A stretch of 64,000 bases of DNA from Streptomyces eurocidicus (GCF_002891295.1 NZ_LGUI01000002.1:310001-374000); one strand, 5' to 3'. Shown: positions 18,817 through 27,790, counted from the stretch's first letter. Notes: generated from the sequence alone by a model not told the origin. Translations and numbers: made by a program.

Positions 18817-20031
18817 ATGCAGAACTCCGCCCTGCCCGGCGCCTCCGCGCCCATCGACCTCGCCGCGCTGGTCAGCGACCCGTACGGCACCTACGCCCGG
18901 CTCCGTGAGGCCGGCCCCGTCCACCGCTTCACGGGCCCGGACGGCCGGCCCGCCTGGCTGGTCACCCGCTACGAGGACGTCCGCGCGGGACTCGCGGACC
19001 CCCGGCTGTCCCTGGACAAGGCCCATGCCGCACGCGAGAACTACAGCGGGTTCTCGCTGCCGGCCGCCCTCGACTCCAACCTGCTGAACATGGACCCGCC
19101 CGACCACACGAGGGTGCGGCGCCTGGTCGTCAAGGCGTTCACGCCCGGCCGGACGGAAAAGCTCCGGGAGCCGGTGCGGCGGACGGCCGAGGCGCTCCTC
19201 GACGCCGTGGAGGCCGGCGGCCGCGCCGATCTGATCGCCGATTACGCGGGGCCCCTGCCCATCACGGTCATCTGCGACCTGCTGGGGGTGGCGCAGGAGG
19301 ACAGGAGGGACTTCCGGGCCTGGACCGACGCGATGATCGCGCCCGATCCCGAGCGCACGCACCTGATGAAAGAGGCCATCGGGGAACTGCTGGCCTTCTT
19401 CACCGGGCTGATCGCGAGCAAGCGCGCCGCGCCCGCCGACGACCTGCTCTCGGACCTGATCGCGGTCCGGGACGGCGAGGGCGACGACCGGCTCTCGGAG
19501 GACGAGCTGACCTCGCTCGCCTTCCTGATCCTCTTCGCGGGCTATGAGAACACCGTGCACCTCATCGGCAACACCGTCCTCGCGCTCCTGGACCGTCCGG
19601 AGCTGATGCGTCAGTTGCGCATGAATCCGGACGGAATGAGGGCCGCGTTCGACGAGTTCACCCGCTGGGACGGGCCCGCACCGCTGGCGATCCGCCGCTT
19701 TCCGGTGGAAGACGTCGAGATCGGGGGCGTGACCGTGCCCGCGGGGGAGACCGTGCTCCTCTCCGTGGCCTCCGCCAATCGTGATCCTCGTCACTTCGAC
19801 GATCCGGAACGGCTGGATCCGAACCGCGCGGAAAAGGGGCATCTCGGACTGGGGCATGGCATCCACTACTGCCTGGGCGCGCCGCTGGCCAGGATGGAGA
19901 CGGAGATCGCGCTGGCAGCGCTGCTGGAGCGGTTCCCGGGGCTGGCGCTCGACGTGCCGCGCGAGGAGCTGAAGTGGCGGCCCTCGGTGCGGGCGCGTGG
20001 CTTGATTTCGCTGCCTGTTCGTTGGAAATAA
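18817..20031 (+). CDS. Cytochrome P450
   Basis: A 404-residue soluble bacterial class I P450 (CYP107/105-like length). The I-helix motif reads FAGYENTVHLIGN, so the usual acid-threonine pair is Glu-Asn, with Thr one place later. The ExxR motif is EFTR (about 282-285). The heme loop is LGHGIHYCLG with the axial Cys near residue 351; the near-invariant Phe seven places before Cys is Leu. It needs a ferredoxin and reductase, neither encoded nearby. ATG 18817 has no clear ribosome site, but TAGAGT lies eight bases before it, suggesting a leaderless mRNA. The substrate is unknown. It follows the XRE/ImmA/MAB_1171c operon. Confidence 0.93.
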   Translation: MQNSALPGASAPIDLAALVSDPYGTYARLREAGPVHRFTGPDGRPAWLVTRYEDVRAGLADPRLSLDKAHAARENYSGFSLPAALDSNLLNMDPPDHTRVRRLVVKAFTPGRTEKLREPVRRTAEALLDAVEAGGRADLIADYAGPLPITVICDLLGVAQEDRRDFRAWTDAMIAPDPERTHLMKEAIGELLAFFTGLIASKRAAPADDLLSDLIAVRDGEGDDRLSEDELTSLAFLILFAGYENTVHLIGNTVLALLDRPELMRQLRMNPDGMRAAFDEFTRWDGPAPLAIRRFPVEDVEIGGVTVPAGETVLLSVASANRDPRHFDDPERLDPNRAEKGHLGLGHGIHYCLGAPLARMETEIALAALLERFPGLALDVPREELKWRPSVRARGLISLPVRWK

Positions 20032-20091
20032 GCAAAGCCGAACAGATTTTTGATGCATAACCCATCGTTGATGAGGTAGAACTGTCTTCGA

Positions 20092-20129
20092 GCCCGCCCG
20101 GTGTGCATCCCCCGTCGCACCGGGCGGGC
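20092..20129. terminator. Hairpin terminator between P450 and YIP1-like gene
   Basis: Perfect 12-bp inverted repeat GCCCGCCCGGTG (20092-20103) and CACCGGGCGGGC (20118-20129) with a 14-nt loop. It sits between convergent stop codons (20031 and 20185) and can serve both genes. Confidence 0.7.
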
Positions 20130-20184
20130 CTTCGACTTCGGCGGCCCGGCCGCCGGGCAGCGGACCCGGACGGCCCGTCGGCGA

Positions 20185-20787
20185 TCAGGCCCCGGGCGGG
20201 AACTTCAGCAGCGCGACCGCCGCCAGCATCTGCACGCTCACCGCGGCCACCGCCTTGTGCGTCGGCAGATGGTGCTGCCCCCGGATCAGCAGCGCCGCGA
20301 AGGCGTAGCCGAAGGCCGAGGTGATCCAGGCGGCGGCCCGCACCGGATAGGAATCGCCCGGCAGGCACGCGTCGAGCGCCAGCCGCGGCAGGTCCGTCGC
20401 CCAGAAGATCACCACGAACAGGGTCACCGTCGGACCGAACTTCCCGTTGCCACCGAGCCGGCGCGCGATGGCCTGGGTGGCCACCCCCAGCAGCAGGCTC
20501 GCCAGGAGCAGCACACCGTCGGCGAGGGCCATCGCCTCCAGGGCCTGCCCGGGGCCGACCCGCCACCCCTCCCAGAAGGAGTCGTTGCCCAGCGTCCCCA
20601 GCGCCCCGCAGAGCAGGCACAGGAAGGCGGCGGCCCCCCAGACGCTCCGGTCCCGCGCCTCGTCGAGCACTTCGACGGGGCGGAACCAGAGCCCGAATAT
20701 GAGGCGGTGCCACAGCAGCTTGCGCGGCGCCCTCCGGGGCCGCACGGGCTGCGAGGGTGGGGACGAAGGGGACGGGCTCACAGGCAT
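20185..20787 (-). CDS. YIP1-like integral membrane protein
   Basis: A 200-residue membrane protein. After a Pro/Ser/Arg-rich cytoplasmic N-terminus (about 1-35) comes an amphipathic WHRLIFGLWFRPVEVLDEAR segment and about five transmembrane helices (for example AAAFLCLLCGALGTLG, LADGVLLLASLLLGVATQAI, VTLFVVIFWATDLPRL). This is the layout of bacterial YIP1/DUF1282-type proteins, whose biochemical role is unknown. The ATG at 20787 lacks a ribosome site, but TAGAAC lies about eight bases upstream on the coding strand, consistent with a leaderless transcript. Confidence 0.7.
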   Translation of the reverse strand: MPVSPSPSSPPSQPVRPRRAPRKLLWHRLIFGLWFRPVEVLDEARDRSVWGAAAFLCLLCGALGTLGNDSFWEGWRVGPGQALEAMALADGVLLLASLLLGVATQAIARRLGGNGKFGPTVTLFVVIFWATDLPRLALDACLPGDSYPVRAAAWITSAFGYAFAALLIRGQHHLPTHKAVAAVSVQMLAAVALLKFPPGA

Positions 20788-20864
20788 GGATGCAAGTTCT
20801 ATCACCCGTCCGGACCAGTCACCGGTGGCCGGTCCGGAAAACGGGCACCGCGGGTGATCCAGGG

Positions 20865-22415
20865 TCAGACCGGTGCGGGCGCCGCGCCGTCGGGGTCACC
20901 GCCGGGCCCGGGGCGCGGACCCGCCCCCGGGCCGTCGCCGCTCGCGGTGCCGGGGTCCCCGTCCGGGTCCACCCCCGGGCCGGCGGCCGCCAGATACTCC
21001 TCCGAGATCTCCCGGGGCCCGAACGGCCACACCTTCTCGTACCGCGCCCACAGCAGGAACGCCGCACAGCCCGCCGCGACCCAGGCCAGCGACCATTCGA
21101 TGGGGTGCCGCCCGGGCGAGTTCTCGTCCGCGTAGCCGTAGATGACCAGCCAGCCCACCAGCGCCACGAGGCTGGGCAGCGGATAGAGCCACATCCGGTA
21201 CGGCCGCCGCAGCGCCGGCTGACGGCGCCGCAGCACCGTCACGGCCAGCACCTGTGCCAGGGCCTGCACGATCACCATGACGGTGGTCAGCAGCTGGATC
21301 AGCGTCGCCAGATCGGTATGACGGCCGATCAGGAAGCCGACGGCGGTGACGACGCCCATCGACGCCAGGCCCAGCACCGGGAAGCGGTGCCTCGGGTGGA
21401 GCCTGCCGAAGGCGCCGAAGAAGACCTTGTCCCGCGCCGCGTCGTAGGGCACCCGGGACCCGCCGAGCAGGCCGGTCAGCACGGACGCCACCGCCGTGAC
21501 GAGGATCAGCACCGTGACGGTCTTCGCCGCGCCGACGCCCCAGGCTTTCTCCAGCACCGCGGAGGCCACCGAGGACGAGGCCGCCGAGTCCGGGTCGAGC
21601 ATCTGCTTCCAGTCGACGACGCCCAGGGTGCCGATCTGGAGCAGCAGGTAGATCGCCATGATGCCGAGGATGGAGAAGACGATGGCGCGCGGCAGGGTGC
21701 GCCCCGGGTTCTTGATCTCGGCGCCCATGTAGGCCGCGGTGTTGTAGCCGAGGTAGTCGTAGATGCCGATAGTCAGGCCCGCCGCGAAGCCGATCCAGAA
21801 GTGATTGGTGGTCAGCTCGAAGGCGTGCGCCGGGTAGGTGAAGGCCCGGTCGGGGCTGAAGTGGGTGAAGGCCGCCACGATGACCAGCACCACGGACGCG
21901 ATCATCACGCACCACAGCACCACCGTGATCCTCGCGATGTTCTCCACCCGCCGCCACAGCACCGCCAGGATCACCGCGATCACGGCCAGCCCGATCAGGT
22001 CGCCCTGGGTCCGGCCCATGTCCGGCCAGAGGTAGCCGAGGTACTGCACGAAGCCGATGATCCCCGTGGACATGCCCAGCGGGATGAAGAGCATCGCCGT
22101 CCAGACGAACAGGAACGGCATCAGCCTGCCGGTCCGGTACTGGAACGCCTGCCGCAGATAGACGTAGCTGCCGCCGGCCCCCGGCAGCGAGGCGCCCAGC
22201 TCGGCCCAGATCAGCCCGTCGGCGAGGGCCAGCACCGCGCCCGCGACGAACCCGATCACGGCCTGCGGTCCGCCGAAGGCCGCCACCATCAGCGGGATGG
22301 TGACGAACGGCCCGATGCCGCACATCTGGCTCATGTTGAGCGCGGTGGCCTGGAAGAGCCCGATGCGGCGTACGAACCCGACGCGCGGCTCCGGCGGTTG
22401 TCCCGTGTCTGCCAT
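20865..22415 (-). CDS. APC family amino acid permease
   Basis: A 516-residue, roughly 12-helix secondary transporter of the amino acid-polyamine-organocation superfamily, importing or exchanging an amino acid or amine. The first helix motif NMSQMCGIGPFVTIPLM and the GAGGSYVYLRQAF loop are typical. The tail after about residue 475 is cytoplasmic and ends in a Gly/Pro/Asp-rich repeat. I chose ATG 22415 (MADTGQPPEP) with AAAGGG nine bases upstream, which removes 24 unconserved residues. The gene is divergent from the FAD monooxygenase. Substrate not predictable. Confidence 0.9.
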   Translation of the reverse strand: MADTGQPPEPRVGFVRRIGLFQATALNMSQMCGIGPFVTIPLMVAAFGGPQAVIGFVAGAVLALADGLIWAELGASLPGAGGSYVYLRQAFQYRTGRLMPFLFVWTAMLFIPLGMSTGIIGFVQYLGYLWPDMGRTQGDLIGLAVIAVILAVLWRRVENIARITVVLWCVMIASVVLVIVAAFTHFSPDRAFTYPAHAFELTTNHFWIGFAAGLTIGIYDYLGYNTAAYMGAEIKNPGRTLPRAIVFSILGIMAIYLLLQIGTLGVVDWKQMLDPDSAASSSVASAVLEKAWGVGAAKTVTVLILVTAVASVLTGLLGGSRVPYDAARDKVFFGAFGRLHPRHRFPVLGLASMGVVTAVGFLIGRHTDLATLIQLLTTVMVIVQALAQVLAVTVLRRRQPALRRPYRMWLYPLPSLVALVGWLVIYGYADENSPGRHPIEWSLAWVAAGCAAFLLWARYEKVWPFGPREISEEYLAAAGPGVDPDGDPGTASGDGPGAGPRPGPGGDPDGAAPAPV

Positions 22416-22628
22416 GGCGGTCAGCCCTTTCTCGCGCCTGACGGTGCCCCACTGCACTGGTAGCACCGGGGTGCCGGAGGCGTCCATGACCTGGACGCCG
22501 GTGGACCGTCCGGGCGTTCTGCCGCCGCCCGGACGGCGCAGTGTAGGTTCCGGTCGCGGGGCGGCGCGGGTGATCGCGCGAAATCATGGGCCGGACGCCG
22601 GAGACGGCGGCGGGGACGGAGGGCGGAC

Positions 22629-23858
22629 ATGCGGGTGCGCGGGGCACGGGTGGCCGTCGTCGGCGGGTCGATCGCGGGGTGCGCCACCGCGCTCGCCGCG
22701 GCGCGGGCCGGCGCCGGAGAGGTCGTGGTGTACGAGCGGGCCGCCGACGGCCTCCAGGACCGGGGCGTCGGCCTCGCCGTCCACGACGACCGCTACACCG
22801 AACTGGCGGCGGCCGGGCAGCTGGGGCCGGACGTCCCCTGGCGGCGGCTCACCCGGCGCCCCTGGATCGTCCGGGACGGCGCGGCGCCCGCCGGACGGGT
22901 GGTGGGCGTGCTGCCGTTCCCCTTCCGCTCGTACAACTGGGGCTCGCTCTGGCGGGAGTCGCGCGCGGGGCTGCCCGCCTCCGTCGGCTACGTCCGGGGC
23001 TCGGCCGTCGAACGGGTGCTGCCCGAACCCGGCGGCGCCGTGCTGCGGTTCGCCGACGGGCGCACCGAGCGCTTCGACCTGGTCGTCGGCGCCGACGGCT
23101 ACCGCTCGGCCGTCCGGGCCGCGACCCGCGCGGCCACCGTGCCCGCGTACGCCGGGTACCTGGCCTGGCGCGGCACCCTGCCGGTGGAGCTGCTGCCCGG
23201 CCCCCGCGACGCCTGGCCCGAGCACGACGCCGCGACCGTCACCTTCCCCGGCGGCCATATGATCGTCTACCGCATTCCGGGCCCGGGAGGCCATGGCACC
23301 TCCGCGAACTGGGTCTTCTACACCGCGCCGCCCGCCGCGCTGGGCCCGGCCCTCCGGGACCCCACGAGCCTGCCCGCCGGCACGGTCACCGACGAGCTGG
23401 TCTCCCATCACGCGGCCGTCGTCGAGGAGCACTTCCCGCCGTACTGGCAGGAGGTCGTCCGGCGTACGCCCCGGTCCGGGACATACGTCCAGCCGATCTA
23501 CGACCTGGCCGTGCCGCACTACGGCGAGGGCCGGCTCGTCCTCGCCGGGGACGCGGCCGCCGTCGCCCGCCCGCACTCCGGCAGCGGAGCGGTCAAGGCC
23601 CTCCAGGACGCGGCGGTGCTGGAACGCGTGCTGCGCGAGGCGCCGGACCTGGACGCCGCCGTGCGCGCCTACGACGCCGAACGCTCGCCCACCGGCCGGG
23701 CTGTGGTCGACGTCGGCCGCCGGCTCGGCCACGCGCAGGTGCGGGCGACGCCCGACTGGGCGGCCATGGACCAGGAGGCCGTCGAGGAGTGGTGGCGGAC
23801 GTCGGCCGACGGCGGCCGGGGCTTCGGAGGGCACGCCCTGACGGGGCCGGGGGAGTGA
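22629..23858 (+). CDS. FAD-dependent monooxygenase
   Basis: A 409-residue class A flavoprotein hydroxylase of the PHBH/PheA-like fold, cytosolic, using FAD and NAD(P)H to oxygenate an aromatic-like substrate. It shows the dinucleotide-binding GGSIAGCATALAAARAG at the N-terminus, the DG motif VVGADGYRSAVR (about 152-163), and the second FAD motif LVLAGDAAAVARPHSGSG (about 305-322). The CGGAGGG ribosome site precedes the ATG closely. It is divergent from the permease and upstream of the cobalamin riboswitch. The substrate is unknown. Confidence 0.9.
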   Translation: MRVRGARVAVVGGSIAGCATALAAARAGAGEVVVYERAADGLQDRGVGLAVHDDRYTELAAAGQLGPDVPWRRLTRRPWIVRDGAAPAGRVVGVLPFPFRSYNWGSLWRESRAGLPASVGYVRGSAVERVLPEPGGAVLRFADGRTERFDLVVGADGYRSAVRAATRAATVPAYAGYLAWRGTLPVELLPGPRDAWPEHDAATVTFPGGHMIVYRIPGPGGHGTSANWVFYTAPPAALGPALRDPTSLPAGTVTDELVSHHAAVVEEHFPPYWQEVVRRTPRSGTYVQPIYDLAVPHYGEGRLVLAGDAAAVARPHSGSGAVKALQDAAVLERVLREAPDLDAAVRAYDAERSPTGRAVVDVGRRLGHAQVRATPDWAAMDQEAVEEWWRTSADGGRGFGGHALTGPGE

Positions 23859-23954
23859 GGGCGGAAGCCGCCTCCCCAAGGTGCCCTCCGGGGCGTTGCG
23901 GACCCTTACTGCACATCTATGGCAACTGCCACATCCTTGCCACAAGCGCCGGTC

Positions 23955-24170
23955 GGAGCGCTATGGTGGCCCGGCCGTGGTGTTCGGGAAGACCGGTGAC
24001 AGGCCCTCGTGGCCCGAGTCCGGAGCGGCCCTCGCCACTGTGATCGGGGAGTTCCCGTTCCGTTCCGCGCACCGCCACGGCGCGCGGAGCCACTGGCCGC
24101 AGCCCGCGGCCGGGAAGGCAGGGGCGGGCGCGCACGAACCCGTAAGCCAGGAGACCGGCCACGGCATCTC
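23955..24170 (+). ncRNA. Cobalamin (AdoCbl) riboswitch
   Basis: The leader of the Ni/Co transporter carries the conserved cobalamin riboswitch landmarks in order: GGGAAGACCGGTGACAGG near 23989, GCCACTGTGA at 24033-24042, AGCCACTGG at 24088-24096, GGGAAGGC at 24112-24119, and the B12 box AGCCAGGAGACCGGCCA at 24145-24161. Binding of coenzyme B12 should lower expression of the gene starting at 24210. The roughly 48 nt between the B12 box and the ATG includes the GGAG ribosome site, so control is probably translational, as is usual in actinomycetes. The 5' edge is approximate. Confidence 0.92.
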
Positions 24171-24209
24171 ACGCGATGATCCACGAGGTGCTTGGAGCGT
24201 TCACCCCCG

Positions 24210-25340
24210 ATGACCCTGCCCGTCGACACCCCCACAGCCATCCCCGGCGAAGCGCCGCCCTCCTTCCGCTGGCGCCGCCAGGACACCGTACGCACCGCGG
24301 GCCTGCTGGCGGTCATCGCCGCCCTGCACGTCGTCGCGTTCGGCGTGCTCTACCTGCTCGTCGTCCCCGACCACTACACCGTGGGCTCCAAGGTCTACGG
24401 CGTCGGGCTCGGCATCACCGCCTACACCCTCGGCATGCGGCACGCCTTCGACGCCGACCACATCGCCGCCATCGACAACACCACCCGCAAGCTGATGGCC
24501 GACGGCAAGCGCCCGGTCTCGGTCGGCTTCTGGTTCGCGCTCGGCCACTCCAGCGTGGTGGTCGCCATGGCGGCCCTGGTCGCGGGCGGCACCCAGGTCG
24601 CCGGGACCCTCCTCGACGAGGAGTCCACCACCCACCAGACGCTCGGCGTGGTCGGCACCACCGTCTCCGGCGGCTTCCTCTACCTCATCGCCGCCCTCAA
24701 CCTCGTCGCCCTCGCGGGCATCCTGCGCATCTTCCGCGCCATGCGCGAGGGCCGCTACGACGAGGCCGAGCTGGAGCGGCACCTGGACTCGCGCGGCTTT
24801 ATGAACCGCGTCCTCGGCCGCTTCACCCGCTCCATCACCCGCCCCGGCCAGATGTACCCGCTGGGCTTCCTGTTCGGCCTCGGCTTCGACACGGCCACCG
24901 AGGTCACCCTCATGGTGATGGCGGGCAGCGGCGCCGCCGCCGGCCTGCCCTGGTACGCGATCCTGTGCCTGCCGCTGCTGTTCGCCGCCGGTATGAGCCT
25001 CTTCGACACCCTCGACGGCACGTTCATGAACTTCGCCTACCAGTGGGCGTTCTCCAACCCCGTCCGCAAGGTCTACTACAACCTCACCATCACCGGGCTG
25101 TCGATCGCCGTCGCCTTCCTCATCGGGACCATCGAGCTGGTGAGCGTCCTGCACGAGAAGCTCTACCTCGACGACGCGCTGACCGGCTGGATCGCCGGCC
25201 TGAACCTCGACAACGTGGGCTTCGTGATCGTCGGCCTGTTCGTGGTGGTCTGGGCCGCGGCGCTGGCGTACTGGCGCTTCGGCAAGGTCGAACAGCGCTG
25301 GGCGGCACGCACGTCGGCGGCGGTCGTACCCAAGGGCTGA
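24210..25340 (+). CDS. HoxN/NixA family nickel/cobalt transporter
   Basis: A 376-residue, eight-helix NiCoT permease that imports Ni2+ and/or Co2+. The signature RHAFDADHIAAIDNTTRKL (about residues 73-91) contains the HX4DH metal-binding motif, followed by FALGHSSVV and a second conserved block LGFDTATEVTLM. A cobalamin riboswitch precedes it, so cobalt for B12 synthesis is the likely physiological substrate, in line with cobN at the window start. I chose ATG 24210; an in-frame TTG at 24192 is possible but the GGAG at 24194 suits the ATG. Confidence 0.93.
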   Translation: MTLPVDTPTAIPGEAPPSFRWRRQDTVRTAGLLAVIAALHVVAFGVLYLLVVPDHYTVGSKVYGVGLGITAYTLGMRHAFDADHIAAIDNTTRKLMADGKRPVSVGFWFALGHSSVVVAMAALVAGGTQVAGTLLDEESTTHQTLGVVGTTVSGGFLYLIAALNLVALAGILRIFRAMREGRYDEAELERHLDSRGFMNRVLGRFTRSITRPGQMYPLGFLFGLGFDTATEVTLMVMAGSGAAAGLPWYAILCLPLLFAAGMSLFDTLDGTFMNFAYQWAFSNPVRKVYYNLTITGLSIAVAFLIGTIELVSVLHEKLYLDDALTGWIAGLNLDNVGFVIVGLFVVVWAAALAYWRFGKVEQRWAARTSAAVVPKG

Positions 25341-25483
25341 CGGCGGGCGGGCGACGGCGGTCCGCGTGTGACTAACAGGCCAATCTTCCCCATCAGGGGC
25401 CCCTGGGGCCACACCCGCTGTCATCATGACCGCCGATCCTCACCGTGGGCTCCCCGCAGCCCTCGAACAGACGGGAATCCGGC

Positions 25484-26347
25484 ATGCTCGGAAGATTGCG
25501 CACTCTCGCCGCGGCCCTGGCCGTCACCGTGACCCTGGGCGTGGGCACCGCCCAGGCCCAGGGTCACGACCGGGCGGCCAAGCCCACGAAGCGCGTCTAC
25601 AACTCCATGCAGTTCGCCCACCCCTCGGCCCCCGACGCCTTCTGCACCATCGGCGCGGTCGGGACGGACGCCCACGGGCGCAAGATAGCCATCTCGGCGG
25701 GCCACTGCGGCGGGAGCGGAAGCTACGCGGACCGCGAGATCCCGGAGAACGACCTGCCCGTCTACGACCGCCAGGACTTCGACTACGGCCCGATCGGCTA
25801 CATCCGCTACTTCAAGAGCCCCGAAGGCTCGATGACCGGCCATGCCACCAAGGACTACATGGTCATCGAGCTGGTCCCGTGGGTGACGCTCTCCTCGCAG
25901 GGGCCGTACCTGAAGCAGACCGGCATGGTGGAGGTCCCCGGCGGCGCCCCCAGCCCCAACGCCGTGTCGCCCGCCCGCGACGACGAGCGTCTGCTCGGCG
26001 CCTCGCTCTTCGACAACAACGAACTGGTGGTCTCCGGTCAGCTCGGCGTCTGGTACGGGCGCGTCACCAACAACTCGCGGGGTGTCTACCAGTGCCACGC
26101 CCCGCACCAGGCGGGCGACTCGGGGGGCCCGGCCATCTGGCACGTACCGGGCAGCGCGTACCCGTCGGAGGCCAACGGGTTCAAGGCGGAGGGCCCCTGG
26201 GCCGGCATCACCAAGGCGCGCATCCTGGGCATCCCGCCCTACGTCTACACCAGCTCGGCGAACATCCTCGCGGACCTTCGGGCCCGGGACGAGGCGGATC
26301 CCGCGGACATCTTCGGCGGCGGCTTCAAGGTGACGACCAACCCGTAA
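25484..26347 (+). CDS. Secreted trypsin-like (S1) protein
   Basis: A 287-residue exported protein with a signal peptide (about 1-27, ending AQA) and a chymotrypsin-fold core: catalytic His in ISAGHCGG (about residue 71), Asp in KDYMVIEL (about 127) and Ser in HQAGDSGGPAI (about 215). It lacks the longer domains of known Streptomyces proteases and has no clear propeptide. CGGGAA precedes the chosen ATG at 25484; the frame is open to a GTG at 25445. A copy of the dispersed palindromic repeat follows. Probably an extracellular peptidase; specificity unknown. Confidence 0.87.
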   Translation: MLGRLRTLAAALAVTVTLGVGTAQAQGHDRAAKPTKRVYNSMQFAHPSAPDAFCTIGAVGTDAHGRKIAISAGHCGGSGSYADREIPENDLPVYDRQDFDYGPIGYIRYFKSPEGSMTGHATKDYMVIELVPWVTLSSQGPYLKQTGMVEVPGGAPSPNAVSPARDDERLLGASLFDNNELVVSGQLGVWYGRVTNNSRGVYQCHAPHQAGDSGGPAIWHVPGSAYPSEANGFKAEGPWAGITKARILGIPPYVYTSSANILADLRARDEADPADIFGGGFKVTTNP

Positions 26348-26386
26348 GGGGGGCGGCCCGACCGGGCCTCGGCGCGACGGGCTTTT

Positions 26387-26572
26387 CCCCACCCCGCCCC
26401 TTCCCGCTGTATCCGATGTGCGGCTCCGCCGCGTGGCGGGGGCTCCGCCCCCGGGCCCCCTTCCGCGCTCCGCGCGGTGTCCTCAATCGCCGGACGGGCT
26501 GAATTTCCGCCCGGCCCGAGCAGAATCAGCCCGTCCGGCGCTTGAGGACATTCGGGAAGGGGCGGGGTGGGG
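26387..26572. repeat. Dispersed nested palindrome, copy 1
   Basis: Outer arms CCCCACCCCGCCCCTTCCCG (26387-26406) and 26553-26572 enclose inner 25-nt arms at 26478-26502 and 26526-26550 (TGTCCTCAATCGCCGGACGG... with one mismatch). Related copies are at 42263 and 55336 and a half copy at 45414. Each lies at a gene end, here after the protease stop and before the convergent Ddn-hemerythrin stop, and can form a strong bidirectional terminator. Confidence 0.85.
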
Positions 26573-26587
26573 AAACCCCGCCCACCC

Positions 26588-27502
26588 TTACGCCGCCCCA
26601 CCCCGCCCCGCAGGGAACGGCACCGAAGCCAGCACCGGAAGCACCCACCCCTCCTCGTGGTCCAGATGAGCCGTCAGCTCCGCCACCATCCGCCCCAGCT
26701 CCGCCCGGAACCGCACGGGATCCGCCGCCCCCGCGTCCCGCAGCAGCGCCAGGATCCCGTCCTTGATCCGCGCGACCGTCCGGTGTTCCTCCCGGAGCCG
26801 GTCGAGGGCGTCCCGCAGCCGCGGGTGGTGCTCCGCGAGCGCGGGGAAGACGTGTGCGTCCTCACTGGTGTGATGGAACGTCAGGGCCCCGCAGAACGCC
26901 AGGCAGTGCTGTCTGATCTGCATGCCCAGGCCCGGCGCCGGCGGGGCGTCCGGGCCCCGGTGGGCCGCCACCGCCGCGAGATGGGCGTCGGTCTCGGCGA
27001 GCACGTGCTTCAGCTGCGCGCGCAGCCAGGTGTGGACCTCCAGCAGCTTGTCGGCGAGCGTGACGATCTCGCGGGCGCCTCCCGCGTCCGGGTGCCCGGA
27101 GCGCTCCAGGGCCACGACGGGCAGGCGGCGGGAGGTCCGCTCCTGGTAGTCGGCGTAGCCGGGCGCGGCCCGTGTGACATGGGCGAACAGCCGGTCGCGC
27201 CGGGCGCCCTCGGCGGGGACGGCGACCGCCTCGAACTCCTCGGTGCCCAGCTCCACCCGCACCACGGGATGGGCGAGCAGGTTGTGGTACCAGTCGGGGT
27301 GGGCGGGCGCGCCGAGGTTGGACCCGACGACCAGCAGGAGCCCGCCGTGGCGGACGTAGCCGAGCGGGGTGGTGTGCGGGGCGCCCGACCTCGCGCCGGT
27401 GGTGGTCAGCAGCAGGAGGTCGCCGCCCTCGAAGGGGCCGCCGACCTTTCCGGCGCCGGCCCGGAACTCCTCGATGACGGACTGGTTGAACGATATGGGC
27501 AT
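26588..27502 (-). CDS. Ddn-type nitroreductase fused to hemerythrin domain
   Basis: A 304-residue fusion. The N-terminal part (about 1-140) is a split-barrel deazaflavin (F420)-dependent nitroreductase family domain: GDLLLLTTTGARSGAPHTTPL, then LLVVGSNLGAPAHPDWYHNLLAHP and YQERTSRRLPVVALER. The C-terminal part (about 145-300) is a hemerythrin-like four-helix bundle with iron-ligand candidates in VHTWLRAQLKH, FHHTSEDAHVFP, EEHRTVAR and HLDHEEGWVLP. It may couple F420H2 redox chemistry with oxygen or nitric-oxide sensing by a diiron centre. Family assignment is firm; the combined activity is inference. Confidence 0.85.
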   Translation of the reverse strand: MPISFNQSVIEEFRAGAGKVGGPFEGGDLLLLTTTGARSGAPHTTPLGYVRHGGLLLVVGSNLGAPAHPDWYHNLLAHPVVRVELGTEEFEAVAVPAEGARRDRLFAHVTRAAPGYADYQERTSRRLPVVALERSGHPDAGGAREIVTLADKLLEVHTWLRAQLKHVLAETDAHLAAVAAHRGPDAPPAPGLGMQIRQHCLAFCGALTFHHTSEDAHVFPALAEHHPRLRDALDRLREEHRTVARIKDGILALLRDAGAADPVRFRAELGRMVAELTAHLDHEEGWVLPVLASVPFPAGRGGAA

Positions 27503-27790
27503 GACGGTGTGGGCTCTCCGGAGCGGTACGTGATCCGCGGGTGACCGCGGTGACGGTGAAAAGGGGCGCGAGAGGGCGCGGTGGCGTGCGAAGAAGGCAC
27601 GCGACGGCGCCGTACGGTCAGGCGCTGCCTGTGAAGTGAGAACTCATGGGGGTCACCCTCTGAGGAAAGGTGTCTCGCCCGGTCGCCGGCCCGCCCACTG
27701 CTCTTCGGCCGGCGCCACGCGGACACGCGCCCCATTACAGCCATGCGCCGGCCGTCGTGTCAATGCGGATTCGGCGGCCTTACGACGCCG

